Shown here: piece after piece, positions 9,207-16,878 of the stretch
How the letters are laid out: every line of letters starts with the position of its first letter
How positions within the stretch are numbered: the first letter of the stretch is position 1
Source: Microbacterium sp. SORGH_AS_0862
GTDB lineage: Bacteria > Actinomycetota > Actinomycetes > Actinomycetales > Microbacteriaceae
Length of the DNA stretch: 64,000 nucleotides
Assembly: GCF_030818795.1 (NCBI RefSeq)
Contig: NZ_JAUTAY010000001.1
Coordinates: 434,001-498,000, forward strand
Direction: 5' to 3'
Made by a program: the position numbers and the translations under genes
Notes under the pieces: model-generated
What the model saw: only the letters and a program-made list of their open reading frames with translations
Told to the model about the DNA's origin: nothing
Databases searched by the model: none

Positions 9207-10511
9207 TCACTCGACGCCGGTGCCGATCGCGTCGGCCTTGGCCTGTGCGGCGGCGAGCACCTCGGCGGGCGTGGCCTGGCCGCGTGCGGCGCGTTCCATC
9301 TCGGAACCCAGCATTGCGGAGACCTCGAGCCAGCCCGGGACAGCGGGCACCGCGCTCGCCATCGGGATGGCTTCCTTGATGACGGTCAGGAACGGGTCGT
9401 CGGCGATGACCGGCTCGTCCCATGCCGCCTCGACGGCGGGCAGGTTGCCGAAGCGCTCGTACCAGGCGACCTGGGTCTCGGGCTGCGACATCCAGCGCAC
9501 CAGCTTCCACGCCGCATCCGCGTTCTTGGCGTCCTCGAAGACGGCGAGGCTTCCGCCACCGATCGCCGAGGTGCTGCCGCCGGGACCGGCGGCGTTGAGC
9601 GCGACACCCAGGTTCTCGCTCGACCAGCCTTCGCCATTGGCCTCGTCGAGCCACGCCGGGAACCACGGCCCGTTGACGTAGGCGCCGATCTGCCCCGACG
9701 TGAACCACGGCACCGTGTCCAGGAACGTCGGGCCGTCCGGCGATGCGTACCCGTCGAGGATCAGGTTCGTGAAGGTCTCCAGCGCCGCGAGGTTCTCCGG
9801 GGTGTCGATCGTCCACTCGGTGTGGTCATCGGAGATGAGTGAACCGCCGGCCTGGATGCTGAAGTCGTTGAACTGCTGCGCGGTGTACTCGTTCCACTCC
9901 ACCGAGAGGCCGATGGGGAACTTCACTCCCTGCGCCTGCATGGCCTTGGCGAACGCCGCGTAATCGTCCCACGTCGCGGGCGGCTCGACGCCGGCAGCAT
10001 CCGCCAGGTCCTTGCGGTAGTAGAACGCCTGAGCGTAGGTGTACCAGGGCACGGCGTGTGCGGCGCCGTCGTACTGGGCGGCGTCCCACATGTTGTCGAA
10101 GAAGGCATCGCCGTCGACGAGACCGTCGGGAACGGTGGCGAACGCGTCGGTGGCGAGCATGCTCGCCTGCGACTGTGACAGCAGGAACGTCGCATCGGGG
10201 ACGTTGCCCGCCGCGACCGCCGCCGAGACCTTCGTGGCGAACTCGGACTCAGGGATCGAGGTCACGTTGACGGTGACATCGGGGTTCTCCTTCTCGAACT
10301 CCTCGAAGAAGGCCGGCAGCGCCTCCCCCTCCGCGCCGGCCGCCCAGAACTCGATGGTTCCGGTCGCGGCGTCGTCGCCGACGACGGTGTCGGACGCCGC
10401 CTCGGAATCGCCGGACGCCCGACCGCATCCGGCGAGGACGATTGCAGCAGTGAGGGCGACTCCTGAGACGAGGAGCGTGCGCCGGAGTGGACGTGAAGGC
10501 AGTGCAGACAT
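9207..10511 (-). CDS. Extracellular sugar-binding lipoprotein of an ABC importer
   Basis: 434 residues. A lipoprotein signal peptide ends at the lipobox LAGC (cleavage before Cys at about residue 29). The mature protein is a CUT1-type solute-binding protein with TIEFWAAG, a central PWYTYAQAFYYRKDL and TWDDYAAFAKAM, all typical of the SBP_bac_1 family. It captures a sugar or glycoside at the outer membrane face and delivers it to the two permeases encoded next. It is the first gene of the minus-strand operon, divergent from the GMC oxidoreductase. Start ATG at 10511 fits the signal-peptide layout. Confidence 0.92.
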   Translation of the reverse strand: MSALPSRPLRRTLLVSGVALTAAIVLAGCGRASGDSEAASDTVVGDDAATGTIEFWAAGAEGEALPAFFEEFEKENPDVTVNVTSIPESEFATKVSAAVAAGNVPDATFLLSQSQASMLATDAFATVPDGLVDGDAFFDNMWDAAQYDGAAHAVPWYTYAQAFYYRKDLADAAGVEPPATWDDYAAFAKAMQAQGVKFPIGLSVEWNEYTAQQFNDFSIQAGGSLISDDHTEWTIDTPENLAALETFTNLILDGYASPDGPTFLDTVPWFTSGQIGAYVNGPWFPAWLDEANGEGWSSENLGVALNAAGPGGSTSAIGGGSLAVFEDAKNADAAWKLVRWMSQPETQVAWYERFGNLPAVEAAWDEPVIADDPFLTVIKEAIPMASAVPAVPGWLEVSAMLGSEMERAARGQATPAEVLAAAQAKADAIGTGVE

Positions 10512-10620
10512 GGTGGTACGGCCTTTCGGGATGCGGGTGGGTGCGCCCGTGGAGCGGGTGGGGCGCCGGCGGCAGATGCCGAGCCGCGGCCAGGCTATGG
10601 GCACGTCGCAAGCCGTTCCG

Positions 10621-10670
10621 GCCGATGTTGACAGAATTAACATCGGCGTCACAACGAACAAGAATTCGTT
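10621..10670. promoter_or_regulatory. Divergent control region with two inverted repeats
   Basis: GCCGATGTT (10621-10629) pairs perfectly with AACATCGGC (10639-10647), and AACGAA (10653-10658) with TTCGTT (10665-10670). On the minus strand a possible promoter, TTGTTC (10661-10656) and TAATTC (10639-10634) with 16-bp spacing, overlaps both repeats. That is the layout of a repressor-controlled sugar promoter. No regulator gene is adjacent. Confidence 0.45.
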
Positions 10671-10757
10671 ACGAGCGCGAAACTTTCCCCACGCATCAGG
10701 CGTCTTTTGTTTCGCAATAGTCATCTTATATCGATCATCGACATATCTGGAGGAGCC

Positions 10758-12248
10758 GTGGACGCGGACGTACTCATCGTGGGCAGCGGCATCATGGGTG
10801 CCGCCGTGGCGGCCGAGGTGGGCCGCCTGCGCCCCGGGACGCGCATCACGATCGTCGAGGCCGGCCCGGCGGGAGAGGGCACCCCCGCACGTCATCTCCA
10901 CGACTCGGCGGATGCGGGAACACGAGACGCCTATCACGCCCACGTCGCGGCGGGCGTGCAGTCCATGTACGTCGGCGCCGCGACGGCGGGTGCCTTCGAT
11001 GCCCGCAGCGCATCGGCGTTCGGGCTGTATGACTTCGCCGCACTCGGACACGACGCGACCGAGATGCCCGCAGCCGCGAGCGCGTGGAACGTCGGCGGGA
11101 TGGGCTCCCACTGGACCGCCGCGTGCCCCACGCCGTGGGGTCGCGAGATCCCGGCGGCGTTCGCATCCGAGTGGGATGCCGACTACGCGCGCGTGCGCAG
11201 CATCCTGCGGATCGGGTCCGACCGATTCGGCCCGACGCCCGCCGGCACCGCCGTCCTCGAAGCACTCGCGCGGGCGTTCGGCGACGTCAGCGCCCCCGGA
11301 CGCGGGCCGCAGATCATGCCCATGGGCGTCTTCCGCGCCGACGGGGTCGAACGTCGACGCACCGACCCCGGGGTGATCCTCCCGGAGCTCGACGGATCGT
11401 CGGAGACCGTCACTCTGCTCTCCGGCACGCTCGTGCGGCGCGTTCTTCTCGACGGACAGCGCACCGTGGGAGTCGAGGCCGAAGATCTGCGCACGGGCGA
11501 GCGCCGCGAACTCCGCGCGGACCACGTCGTCGTCGCCGCGGACGCCCTGCGCAGCCCGCAGCTCCTGTTCGCCTCCGGGGTGCGACCCCGCGCACTCGGT
11601 CGCTATCTCAATGAACACGCGTTCATCACCGGAAGGGTCTTCGCAGAGCCGCACCACCTCGGCATCGACGAGGTGCCGCCGCTCGGCGAGGGCGAGTGGA
11701 TGACGGACTCGCTCTGGCTGCCGCACAGCGACGACGCGCAGCCCTTCCACTGGCAGATCAGCGTCGGACCGCTCTTCTCCGAAGACCTCCAGGAGGCGGT
11801 GGCGATGGCGGTCGGCATCAGCGTCTACGTCCCCACCGAGGTCAGGGAGACATCGCGCATCGAGTTCTCCGACACCGAGACGGACGCGCTCGGCATGCCG
11901 CGCGCCCGCATCCACTACGACTACAGCGACACCGACCTGGCCCTCATCGAACGCGCGACCCGCGAGCAGCGGGTGGCGTTCGAGGCGGTCGCGGGACCGG
12001 ACGCCGTCGGCAACACGCTCCTGCTGCCGCCCGGCTCATCGCTGCACTACTCGGGCACGGTGCGCATGAGTGAGGCCGATGACGGCACCGGCGTCGTGGA
12101 CCGCGACGGTGCCGTGTGGGGCACCGAGGGTCTCTTCGTCGCGGGCAACGGAGTCCTGCCGGGGGCGGTCGCAGCCAACATCACGGCGGCCGGCACCGTC
12201 ACGGCGGTGCGCGCGGCGCGCGCGATCGCACGCAAGCTCGAGGGCTGA
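10758..12248 (+). CDS. Pyranose-oxidase-type GMC flavin oxidoreductase
   Basis: 496 residues. An FAD-binding GSGIMGAAVAAE motif opens the protein. GGMGSHWT follows, with His118 in the position of the histidine that covalently binds FAD in fungal pyranose 2-oxidase. The C-terminal GMC block holds His430 (LHYSGT) and Asn464 (AGNGVLP), the His/Asn catalytic pair of pyranose oxidases rather than the His/His of most GMC enzymes. Predicted reaction: oxidation of a sugar ring hydroxyl, using O2 or another acceptor. No signal peptide. GTG at 10758 directly follows a GGAGGAG ribosome site; a TTG at 10707 is the alternative. It is divergent from the sugar-import operon. Confidence 0.85.
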   Translation: MDADVLIVGSGIMGAAVAAEVGRLRPGTRITIVEAGPAGEGTPARHLHDSADAGTRDAYHAHVAAGVQSMYVGAATAGAFDARSASAFGLYDFAALGHDATEMPAAASAWNVGGMGSHWTAACPTPWGREIPAAFASEWDADYARVRSILRIGSDRFGPTPAGTAVLEALARAFGDVSAPGRGPQIMPMGVFRADGVERRRTDPGVILPELDGSSETVTLLSGTLVRRVLLDGQRTVGVEAEDLRTGERRELRADHVVVAADALRSPQLLFASGVRPRALGRYLNEHAFITGRVFAEPHHLGIDEVPPLGEGEWMTDSLWLPHSDDAQPFHWQISVGPLFSEDLQEAVAMAVGISVYVPTEVRETSRIEFSDTETDALGMPRARIHYDYSDTDLALIERATREQRVAFEAVAGPDAVGNTLLLPPGSSLHYSGTVRMSEADDGTGVVDRDGAVWGTEGLFVAGNGVLPGAVAANITAAGTVTAVRAARAIARKLEG

Positions 12249-12295
12249 CCCGCTCGTCGGGGCACGAGCCGCCCGCATCCGACTAGCGTGGAACG

Positions 12296-14398
12296 GTGAC
12301 CGACTCCGCCATCCCCGCACCCCCGCACGCCGCCCGAAAGGTCCGCTCCCGCTCGCACCACGGCGACGTGTTCGACGACCCGTACGAGTGGCTTCGCGAC
12401 AAGGACGATGCGAGCGTCGTGGCGCATATCGAGGCCGAGAACGCCTACACCGATGCGCGCACCGCGCACCTCGCGGGCCTGCGCGAGCAGATCTTCCAGG
12501 AGATCAAGGGGCGCACGCTCGAGACGGACCTCTCCGTGCCGACGCGCCGCGGCCAGTGGTGGTACTTCTCCCGCACCGAGGAGGGCAAGCAGTACGGCAT
12601 CCACTGTCGCGCACCGCTCGCCTCGCCCGACGACTGGACACCCCCCGTCCCCGAGGGCTCTCTCGACGGCGAAGAGGTGCTGCTCGACGGCAACGCGGAG
12701 GCCGACGGGGAGGAGTTCTTCTCCCTCGGCACCTTCGAGGTCTCCACAGACGGTCGGCTGCTGCTGTACGGCGTCGACACGTCAGGAGACGAGCGGTACA
12801 CGCTGCGCGTGCGCGACCTCGAGACGAGCACGACGCTGCCGGACGTCATCGAGGGCACATTCGCGGGCGCCTCGCTGTCGCCCGACGGGCGCTTCATCGT
12901 CTACTCGACCGTCGACGACGCGTGGCGCCCCGACAAGGTCTGGCTTCACGAACTGGGCACCCCGGTCGCCGACGACGCCCTGCTGTTCCACGAGAGCGAC
13001 GACCGCTTCTGGGTCGGCGCCGGATTCACCCGCAGCGACCGCTTCCTCGTGATCGGCGTCGGCTCCTCCATCACCTCCGAGGAGTGGCTGCTTCCGGCCG
13101 ACGATCTGCGCGGCGAGCCGCGCGTGATCTGGCCGCGCCGGGAGGGCGTCGAGTACGACAGCGACCACGCGGTGGTCGACGGCGAGGATGTGCTCTACAT
13201 CCTGCACAACGACCAGGCGGTGGACTTCGAGCTCGTTCGGGTGTCCGCATCCGATCCGCAGGGTGCGCGCGACGTCGTCGTGCCGCACCGGGGCGGCCGC
13301 CGCCTGCTGGGGCTGTCGACTTTCCGCGACTGGGCCGTGCTCGCGTACCGGCGCGAGGGACTGGCCCGACTCGGCATGCTGGACTACGCCGACGGCACAG
13401 TGGCCGAGGTCGAGTTCGACGAACCGCTCTATTCCGTCGGGACGGCCGGAAACCCCGAGTGGGCGCCTCCCCTCATCCGTCTGGGCTACGGCTCGTTCGT
13501 GACGCCGTCGACGGTCTTCGACTACGACCCTGCCACCGGCGAGCGCCTCGTGCGCAAGCAGCAGCCGGTGCTGGGCGGCTACGACAGCGCCGACTACGCC
13601 CAGGCCCGTGTCTGGGCCACCGCGCAGGACGGCACCGAGGTCCCCGTGTCGCTGGTGTGGAAGAGGTCGTTCGGGGATGCGGGGGCTGCGCCTCGTCCGG
13701 TGCATCTGTACGGTTACGGCTCGTACGAGCACTCCATAGAGCCCGCGTTCTCGGTGGCGCGCCTGTCGGAGCTCGATCGCGGCGTGATCTTCGCGGTCGC
13801 CCACGTGCGCGGCGGCGGCGAGATGGGCCGGGAGTGGTACGAGAACGGGAAGCTGCTGGCCAAGCGCAACACCTTCACCGACTTCGTCGACTGCGCCCTG
13901 CACCTGATCGGTCACGGCTACACGTCGCCCGATCTCCTCGTCGCGGAGGGCGGTTCGGCCGGCGGACTGCTGATGGGCGCCGTCGCGAACCTCGCGCCGG
14001 AGCTGTTCGCCGGCATCCTCGCCGACGTGCCGTTCGTGGACGCCCTGACGACGATCCTCGACCCCTCGCTCCCGCTGACGGTCATCGAGTGGGACGAGTG
14101 GGGCGACCCCCTGCATGATCCCGAGGTCTACGCCTACATGAAGTCCTACTCGCCGTACGAGAACGTGCGCGAGGGCGTGGCGTATCCCCGCATCCTGGCC
14201 GTCACCTCGTTCAACGACACCCGCGTGCTGTACGTGGAGCCCGCGAAGTGGGTGGCGCGGCTGCGGGAGGTCGGCGCGGATGCGCTGCTCAAGTGCGAGA
14301 TGGTCGCAGGGCACGGCGGCGTGAGCGGGCGGTACAACGCCTGGCGCGAGCGCGCGTACGAACAAGCCTGGATGCTGGACGTCCTCGGCCTCGCCTGA
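12296..14398 (+). CDS. ptrB: Oligopeptidase B (S9A serine peptidase)
   Basis: 700 residues. A seven-bladed propeller-type N-terminal domain (about residues 70-420) covers an alpha/beta-hydrolase domain. The triad is visible: Ser554 in GGSAGG, Asp641 in SFNDTRV and His673 in AGHGG. RGGGEMGREWYE precedes the nucleophile as in S9A enzymes. It cleaves short peptides after basic residues, or after Pro if it is a prolyl oligopeptidase; the sequence resembles oligopeptidase B more closely. No signal peptide, so cytoplasmic. Translation begins at a GTG 47 bases after the GMC gene. Confidence 0.9.
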   Translation: MTDSAIPAPPHAARKVRSRSHHGDVFDDPYEWLRDKDDASVVAHIEAENAYTDARTAHLAGLREQIFQEIKGRTLETDLSVPTRRGQWWYFSRTEEGKQYGIHCRAPLASPDDWTPPVPEGSLDGEEVLLDGNAEADGEEFFSLGTFEVSTDGRLLLYGVDTSGDERYTLRVRDLETSTTLPDVIEGTFAGASLSPDGRFIVYSTVDDAWRPDKVWLHELGTPVADDALLFHESDDRFWVGAGFTRSDRFLVIGVGSSITSEEWLLPADDLRGEPRVIWPRREGVEYDSDHAVVDGEDVLYILHNDQAVDFELVRVSASDPQGARDVVVPHRGGRRLLGLSTFRDWAVLAYRREGLARLGMLDYADGTVAEVEFDEPLYSVGTAGNPEWAPPLIRLGYGSFVTPSTVFDYDPATGERLVRKQQPVLGGYDSADYAQARVWATAQDGTEVPVSLVWKRSFGDAGAAPRPVHLYGYGSYEHSIEPAFSVARLSELDRGVIFAVAHVRGGGEMGREWYENGKLLAKRNTFTDFVDCALHLIGHGYTSPDLLVAEGGSAGGLLMGAVANLAPELFAGILADVPFVDALTTILDPSLPLTVIEWDEWGDPLHDPEVYAYMKSYSPYENVREGVAYPRILAVTSFNDTRVLYVEPAKWVARLREVGADALLKCEMVAGHGGVSGRYNAWRERAYEQAWMLDVLGLA

Positions 14399-14453
14399 CC
14401 CGTCCGGCCGCCGACCGGCGACGCCCTGCCCTGTCCCGGGGCCTGGCCCCCAG

Positions 14454-14528
14454 CGTGTCCCCCTTCCCGCAGGGCATGTCCCACTTCCCGCACCTCTCGG
14501 CACCGAAAGTTGCGGCAAGTGGGACATG
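14454..14528. repeat. Left composite palindromic repeat
   Basis: Two reverse-complement units lie at 14454-14471 and 14475-14492 and one direct unit at 14511-14528. The second and third form a near-perfect 18-bp hairpin with one mismatch. The 18-base loop contains TCGGCACCGAA. The unit ends 91 bases before the nuclease start and begins 55 bases after the oligopeptidase stop. Confidence 0.85.
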
Positions 14529-14619
14529 CTTGCCGGAAGGCTCCTCCACAGGCTGGGTGAGAGCCGCGAACGCTGTGCGCAGCCCCTGCCCGACGGTCCG
14601 CGCGCCGGATGCTCGGAGT

Positions 14620-15528
14620 ATGTCGCCGGCCGATCCCCTTCCCCCGGACCTTCCGCCTCACTTCGCCGTCGCCGACGCGGTGGCGCTCGGGCACTCGCCT
14701 CACCGGCTTCGCCGGTCAGCGTTGCGCGTCCCCTATCGCGGCGTGCGTTCTGTTGCGGATGCGGCTGCGAGAGACGACATCCATGGGCGGTGCGAGGAGT
14801 ACGCGCCGCGGATGCGGCCGTGGCAGTTCTTCGGAGGAGAGACGGCGCTCGCGCTCTACGGGGCACCTGTCCCCGAATGGCCCCATGCCACGGGCATACA
14901 CGTCTGCGCCCACCGGCCTGCGAGAGAGCCGCGCATCGCCGGCGTCACCGGTCACCGTCTTCAGCACCGCGAACCGGCGACGCGCGAGCACGCGGGACTC
15001 CCGGTCGAGCACCCGGCACGTGCATGGCGCCAGGCCGCCACCACGTGGCGGATCGACGACCTCATCTGCGCGGCGGAGTTTCTCATATCGGGATCGCGGC
15101 CGCTCTCGAGCGCGGCTGAGTTGAGGGACGAGATCGAAGCGATGGGCGACGTGCGAGGCCGCCTCTCCGCCGCCCTACGAGATGTGCGCTCCGGCGCCCG
15201 CTCGCCCCGAGAGACGCGGCTGCGTCTGCTGCTCCAGCGAGGCGGTCTCCCCGAGCCCGACATCAACTGGACGCTCTACGACCCACGCGGCCGGCATATC
15301 GCCGAACTCGACCTCGCATACCGGCGTTGGCGTGTCGGCGTCGAGTACGACGGGCGTGTGCACGCGGAGGATGCGCGCCAGTTCGCAAAGGACGCGGACC
15401 GCTGGGACGCGATCCGCGCCGAGGGCTGGGAGCTCGTCCGCATCCTGAATCACCACATGCGTGGCGACGGCCGTGTGGCGGTCGACAAGGTCCGGCAGGC
15501 CCTCGCGCGCGCCGGCTGGCGGCAATGA
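14620..15528 (+). CDS. DUF559 (Vsr-like PD-(D/E)XK) domain protein
   Basis: 302 residues. The C-terminal third has the DUF559/Vsr-like nuclease pattern: SPRETRLRLLL, then AELDLAY, then VGVEYDG, then DRWDAIRAEGWELVRI. These supply the E..D..ExD acidic residues of a PD-(D/E)XK endonuclease. The N-terminal two thirds resemble the AbiEi-like region often found with DUF559 in actinobacteria (WQFFGGETALALYGAPVP), which is linked to type IV toxin-antitoxin systems. It may nick or cut DNA, but substrate and partner are unknown. ATG at 14620 follows GGAG closely. Mirrored palindromic repeats flank it. Confidence 0.8.
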   Translation: MSPADPLPPDLPPHFAVADAVALGHSPHRLRRSALRVPYRGVRSVADAAARDDIHGRCEEYAPRMRPWQFFGGETALALYGAPVPEWPHATGIHVCAHRPAREPRIAGVTGHRLQHREPATREHAGLPVEHPARAWRQAATTWRIDDLICAAEFLISGSRPLSSAAELRDEIEAMGDVRGRLSAALRDVRSGARSPRETRLRLLLQRGGLPEPDINWTLYDPRGRHIAELDLAYRRWRVGVEYDGRVHAEDARQFAKDADRWDAIRAEGWELVRILNHHMRGDGRVAVDKVRQALARAGWRQ

Positions 15529-15537
15529 CCCGCCATC

Positions 15538-15612
15538 CATGTCCCAATTGCCGCAGGATTCGGCTGCCGAAACTGCGGCAAGTGGGACATGATCTGCGGC
15601 AAGTGGGACACG
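15538..15612. repeat. Right composite palindromic repeat
   Basis: One reverse-complement unit (15538-15555) and two direct units (15574-15591 and 15595-15612) of the 18-mer found on the left side. Spacing mirrors the left copy exactly. The repeat begins 9 bases after the nuclease stop codon. Confidence 0.85.
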
Positions 15613-15710
15613 CCGGGACCTCCGGCGTGAGGAGACGACGCCGTAACGCAGGAGATCCCCGCCCGTCAGGATGATCCGACGCGGATCGTCCTGTGGGACG
15701 GAGATCTCCT
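15609..15710. terminator. Two hairpins between the convergent DUF559 and pfkA genes
   Basis: A perfect 8-bp hairpin (CACGCCGG 15609-15616 with 15622-15629) is followed by a nested structure. There the outer arms are AGGAGATC (15650-15657) and GATCTCCT (15703-15710), and the inner 11-bp arms are 15668-15678 and 15682-15692 with one mismatch. It lies between two converging genes, so transcription termination in both directions is the likely role. Confidence 0.55.
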
Positions 15711-15731
15711 GGCGAAGGGGTGTGCGGCGGC

Positions 15732-16760
15732 TCAGCCGAAGAGCGCAGCGGCCTCTTCGTAGCGGTACTGGGGAACCGTGTTCAGCTCGCCGAGCGCTTC
15801 CGCGAACGGCACGCGCACGATGTCGGTGCCCCGCATGGCGACCATCTGACCCCATGCGCCGTCGACGATCGCGTCGGCGGCGTGCAAGCCCAGGCGGGTG
15901 GCGAGCACGCGGTCGAAGGCGGAGGGAGAGCCACCGCGCTGGATGTGGCCGAGCACCGTCGCGCGGGTCTCGATGCCGGTGATGCGCTCGATCTCCGGCG
16001 CGAGGACCTCGCTGATGCCGCCGAGACGCGGTCGGTTGAAGGCGTCGAGGCCCTTGTCGCTGAAGGCCTCGTCCATGCCCGTGAGCTTGAAGCCCTCCGA
16101 GACGACGACGAGCGGCGCGCGGCCGCGGTCGTGTGCGCGGCTGACCTGGTCGACGATCTCGTCGATCGACATCGGGACCTCGGGGATGCAGATCACGTGC
16201 GCGCCCGCGGCGATTCCCGCGTGCAGTGCGATCCAGCCCACGTGGCGGCCCATGACCTCGGCGACCATGCAGCGCTGGTGCGAGTCACCGGTGGTGCGCA
16301 GCCGGTCCATGGCGTCGGTGGCGATGTTGACGGCCGTGTCGAAGCCGAACGAGTAGTCGGTCGCCCGCAGGTCGTTGTCGATCGTCTTGGGGACGCCGAG
16401 CACGTTGATGCCGTCGTTCGCGAGGCGGTTGGCGGCCGCCAGCGTGCCCTCACCGCCGATCGCGATGATGCCGTCGATGCGGTGCCCGTACAGCGTCTTC
16501 GCGATGTTCTCGGCGCCGCCGCGAGGACCCTCGTAGGGGTTCGTACGGCTGGTGCCGAGGATCGTGCCGCCCACCTTCGACAGACCCTTGACCTCGTGCC
16601 GCGTCAACGGGAAGAAGTCCCCGTCGACCACACCGCGCCATCCGTCACGGATGCCGACGAACTCGAGGTCGTAGGTCGTGGTGCCCTTGAGCACGACGCC
16701 GCGGATGACCGCGTTCAGTCCGGGGCAATCGCCGCCGCTGGTGAGAATACCGATCTTCAT
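15732..16760 (-). CDS. pfkA: 6-phosphofructokinase
   Basis: 342 residues. It phosphorylates fructose 6-phosphate to the 1,6-bisphosphate in glycolysis. Motifs: LTSGGDCPGLNA at the N terminus, AIGGEGT (a glycine where PPi-dependent enzymes have aspartate), and PKTIDNDL with the catalytic TIDxD. The GGEG plus PKTIDND combination is the actinobacterial group III pattern, and ATP is the expected donor. The start ATG at 16760 fits the conserved N terminus. It ends close to the hairpins at 15609-15710. Confidence 0.93.
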   Translation of the reverse strand: MKIGILTSGGDCPGLNAVIRGVVLKGTTTYDLEFVGIRDGWRGVVDGDFFPLTRHEVKGLSKVGGTILGTSRTNPYEGPRGGAENIAKTLYGHRIDGIIAIGGEGTLAAANRLANDGINVLGVPKTIDNDLRATDYSFGFDTAVNIATDAMDRLRTTGDSHQRCMVAEVMGRHVGWIALHAGIAAGAHVICIPEVPMSIDEIVDQVSRAHDRGRAPLVVVSEGFKLTGMDEAFSDKGLDAFNRPRLGGISEVLAPEIERITGIETRATVLGHIQRGGSPSAFDRVLATRLGLHAADAIVDGAWGQMVAMRGTDIVRVPFAEALGELNTVPQYRYEEAAALFG

Positions 16761-16878
16761 GCTGGAGTCCCTGCTTTCCGGGTGATGGTGCTCCGGGGAA
16801 TGGGGCGACGCTGCCTCACCGACACTATCGCCCCGGAGCCCCCGGGCGCACACCCGGGGCCGTGCATATGGATGCGGG

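Larger units (their letters stand above)
14454..15612. mobile_element. Candidate repeat-bounded element carrying a DUF559 nuclease
   Basis: The 909-bp nuclease gene is bracketed by two 75-bp composite repeats that are mirror images of one another, giving an 1159-bp unit. Each flank has three 18-bp copies of TGCGGCAAGTGGGACATG, in the order rc-rc-direct on the left and rc-direct-direct on the right. The gaps (3 and 18 bases, then 18 and 3) also mirror. No target-site duplication was found. Mobility is an inference from this symmetry. Confidence 0.45.

Noticed and set aside
14454..14528. Left repeat as a plain terminator of oligopeptidase B
   Set aside because: The mirrored second copy on the other side of the DUF559 gene, with identical spacing, is not explained by termination.
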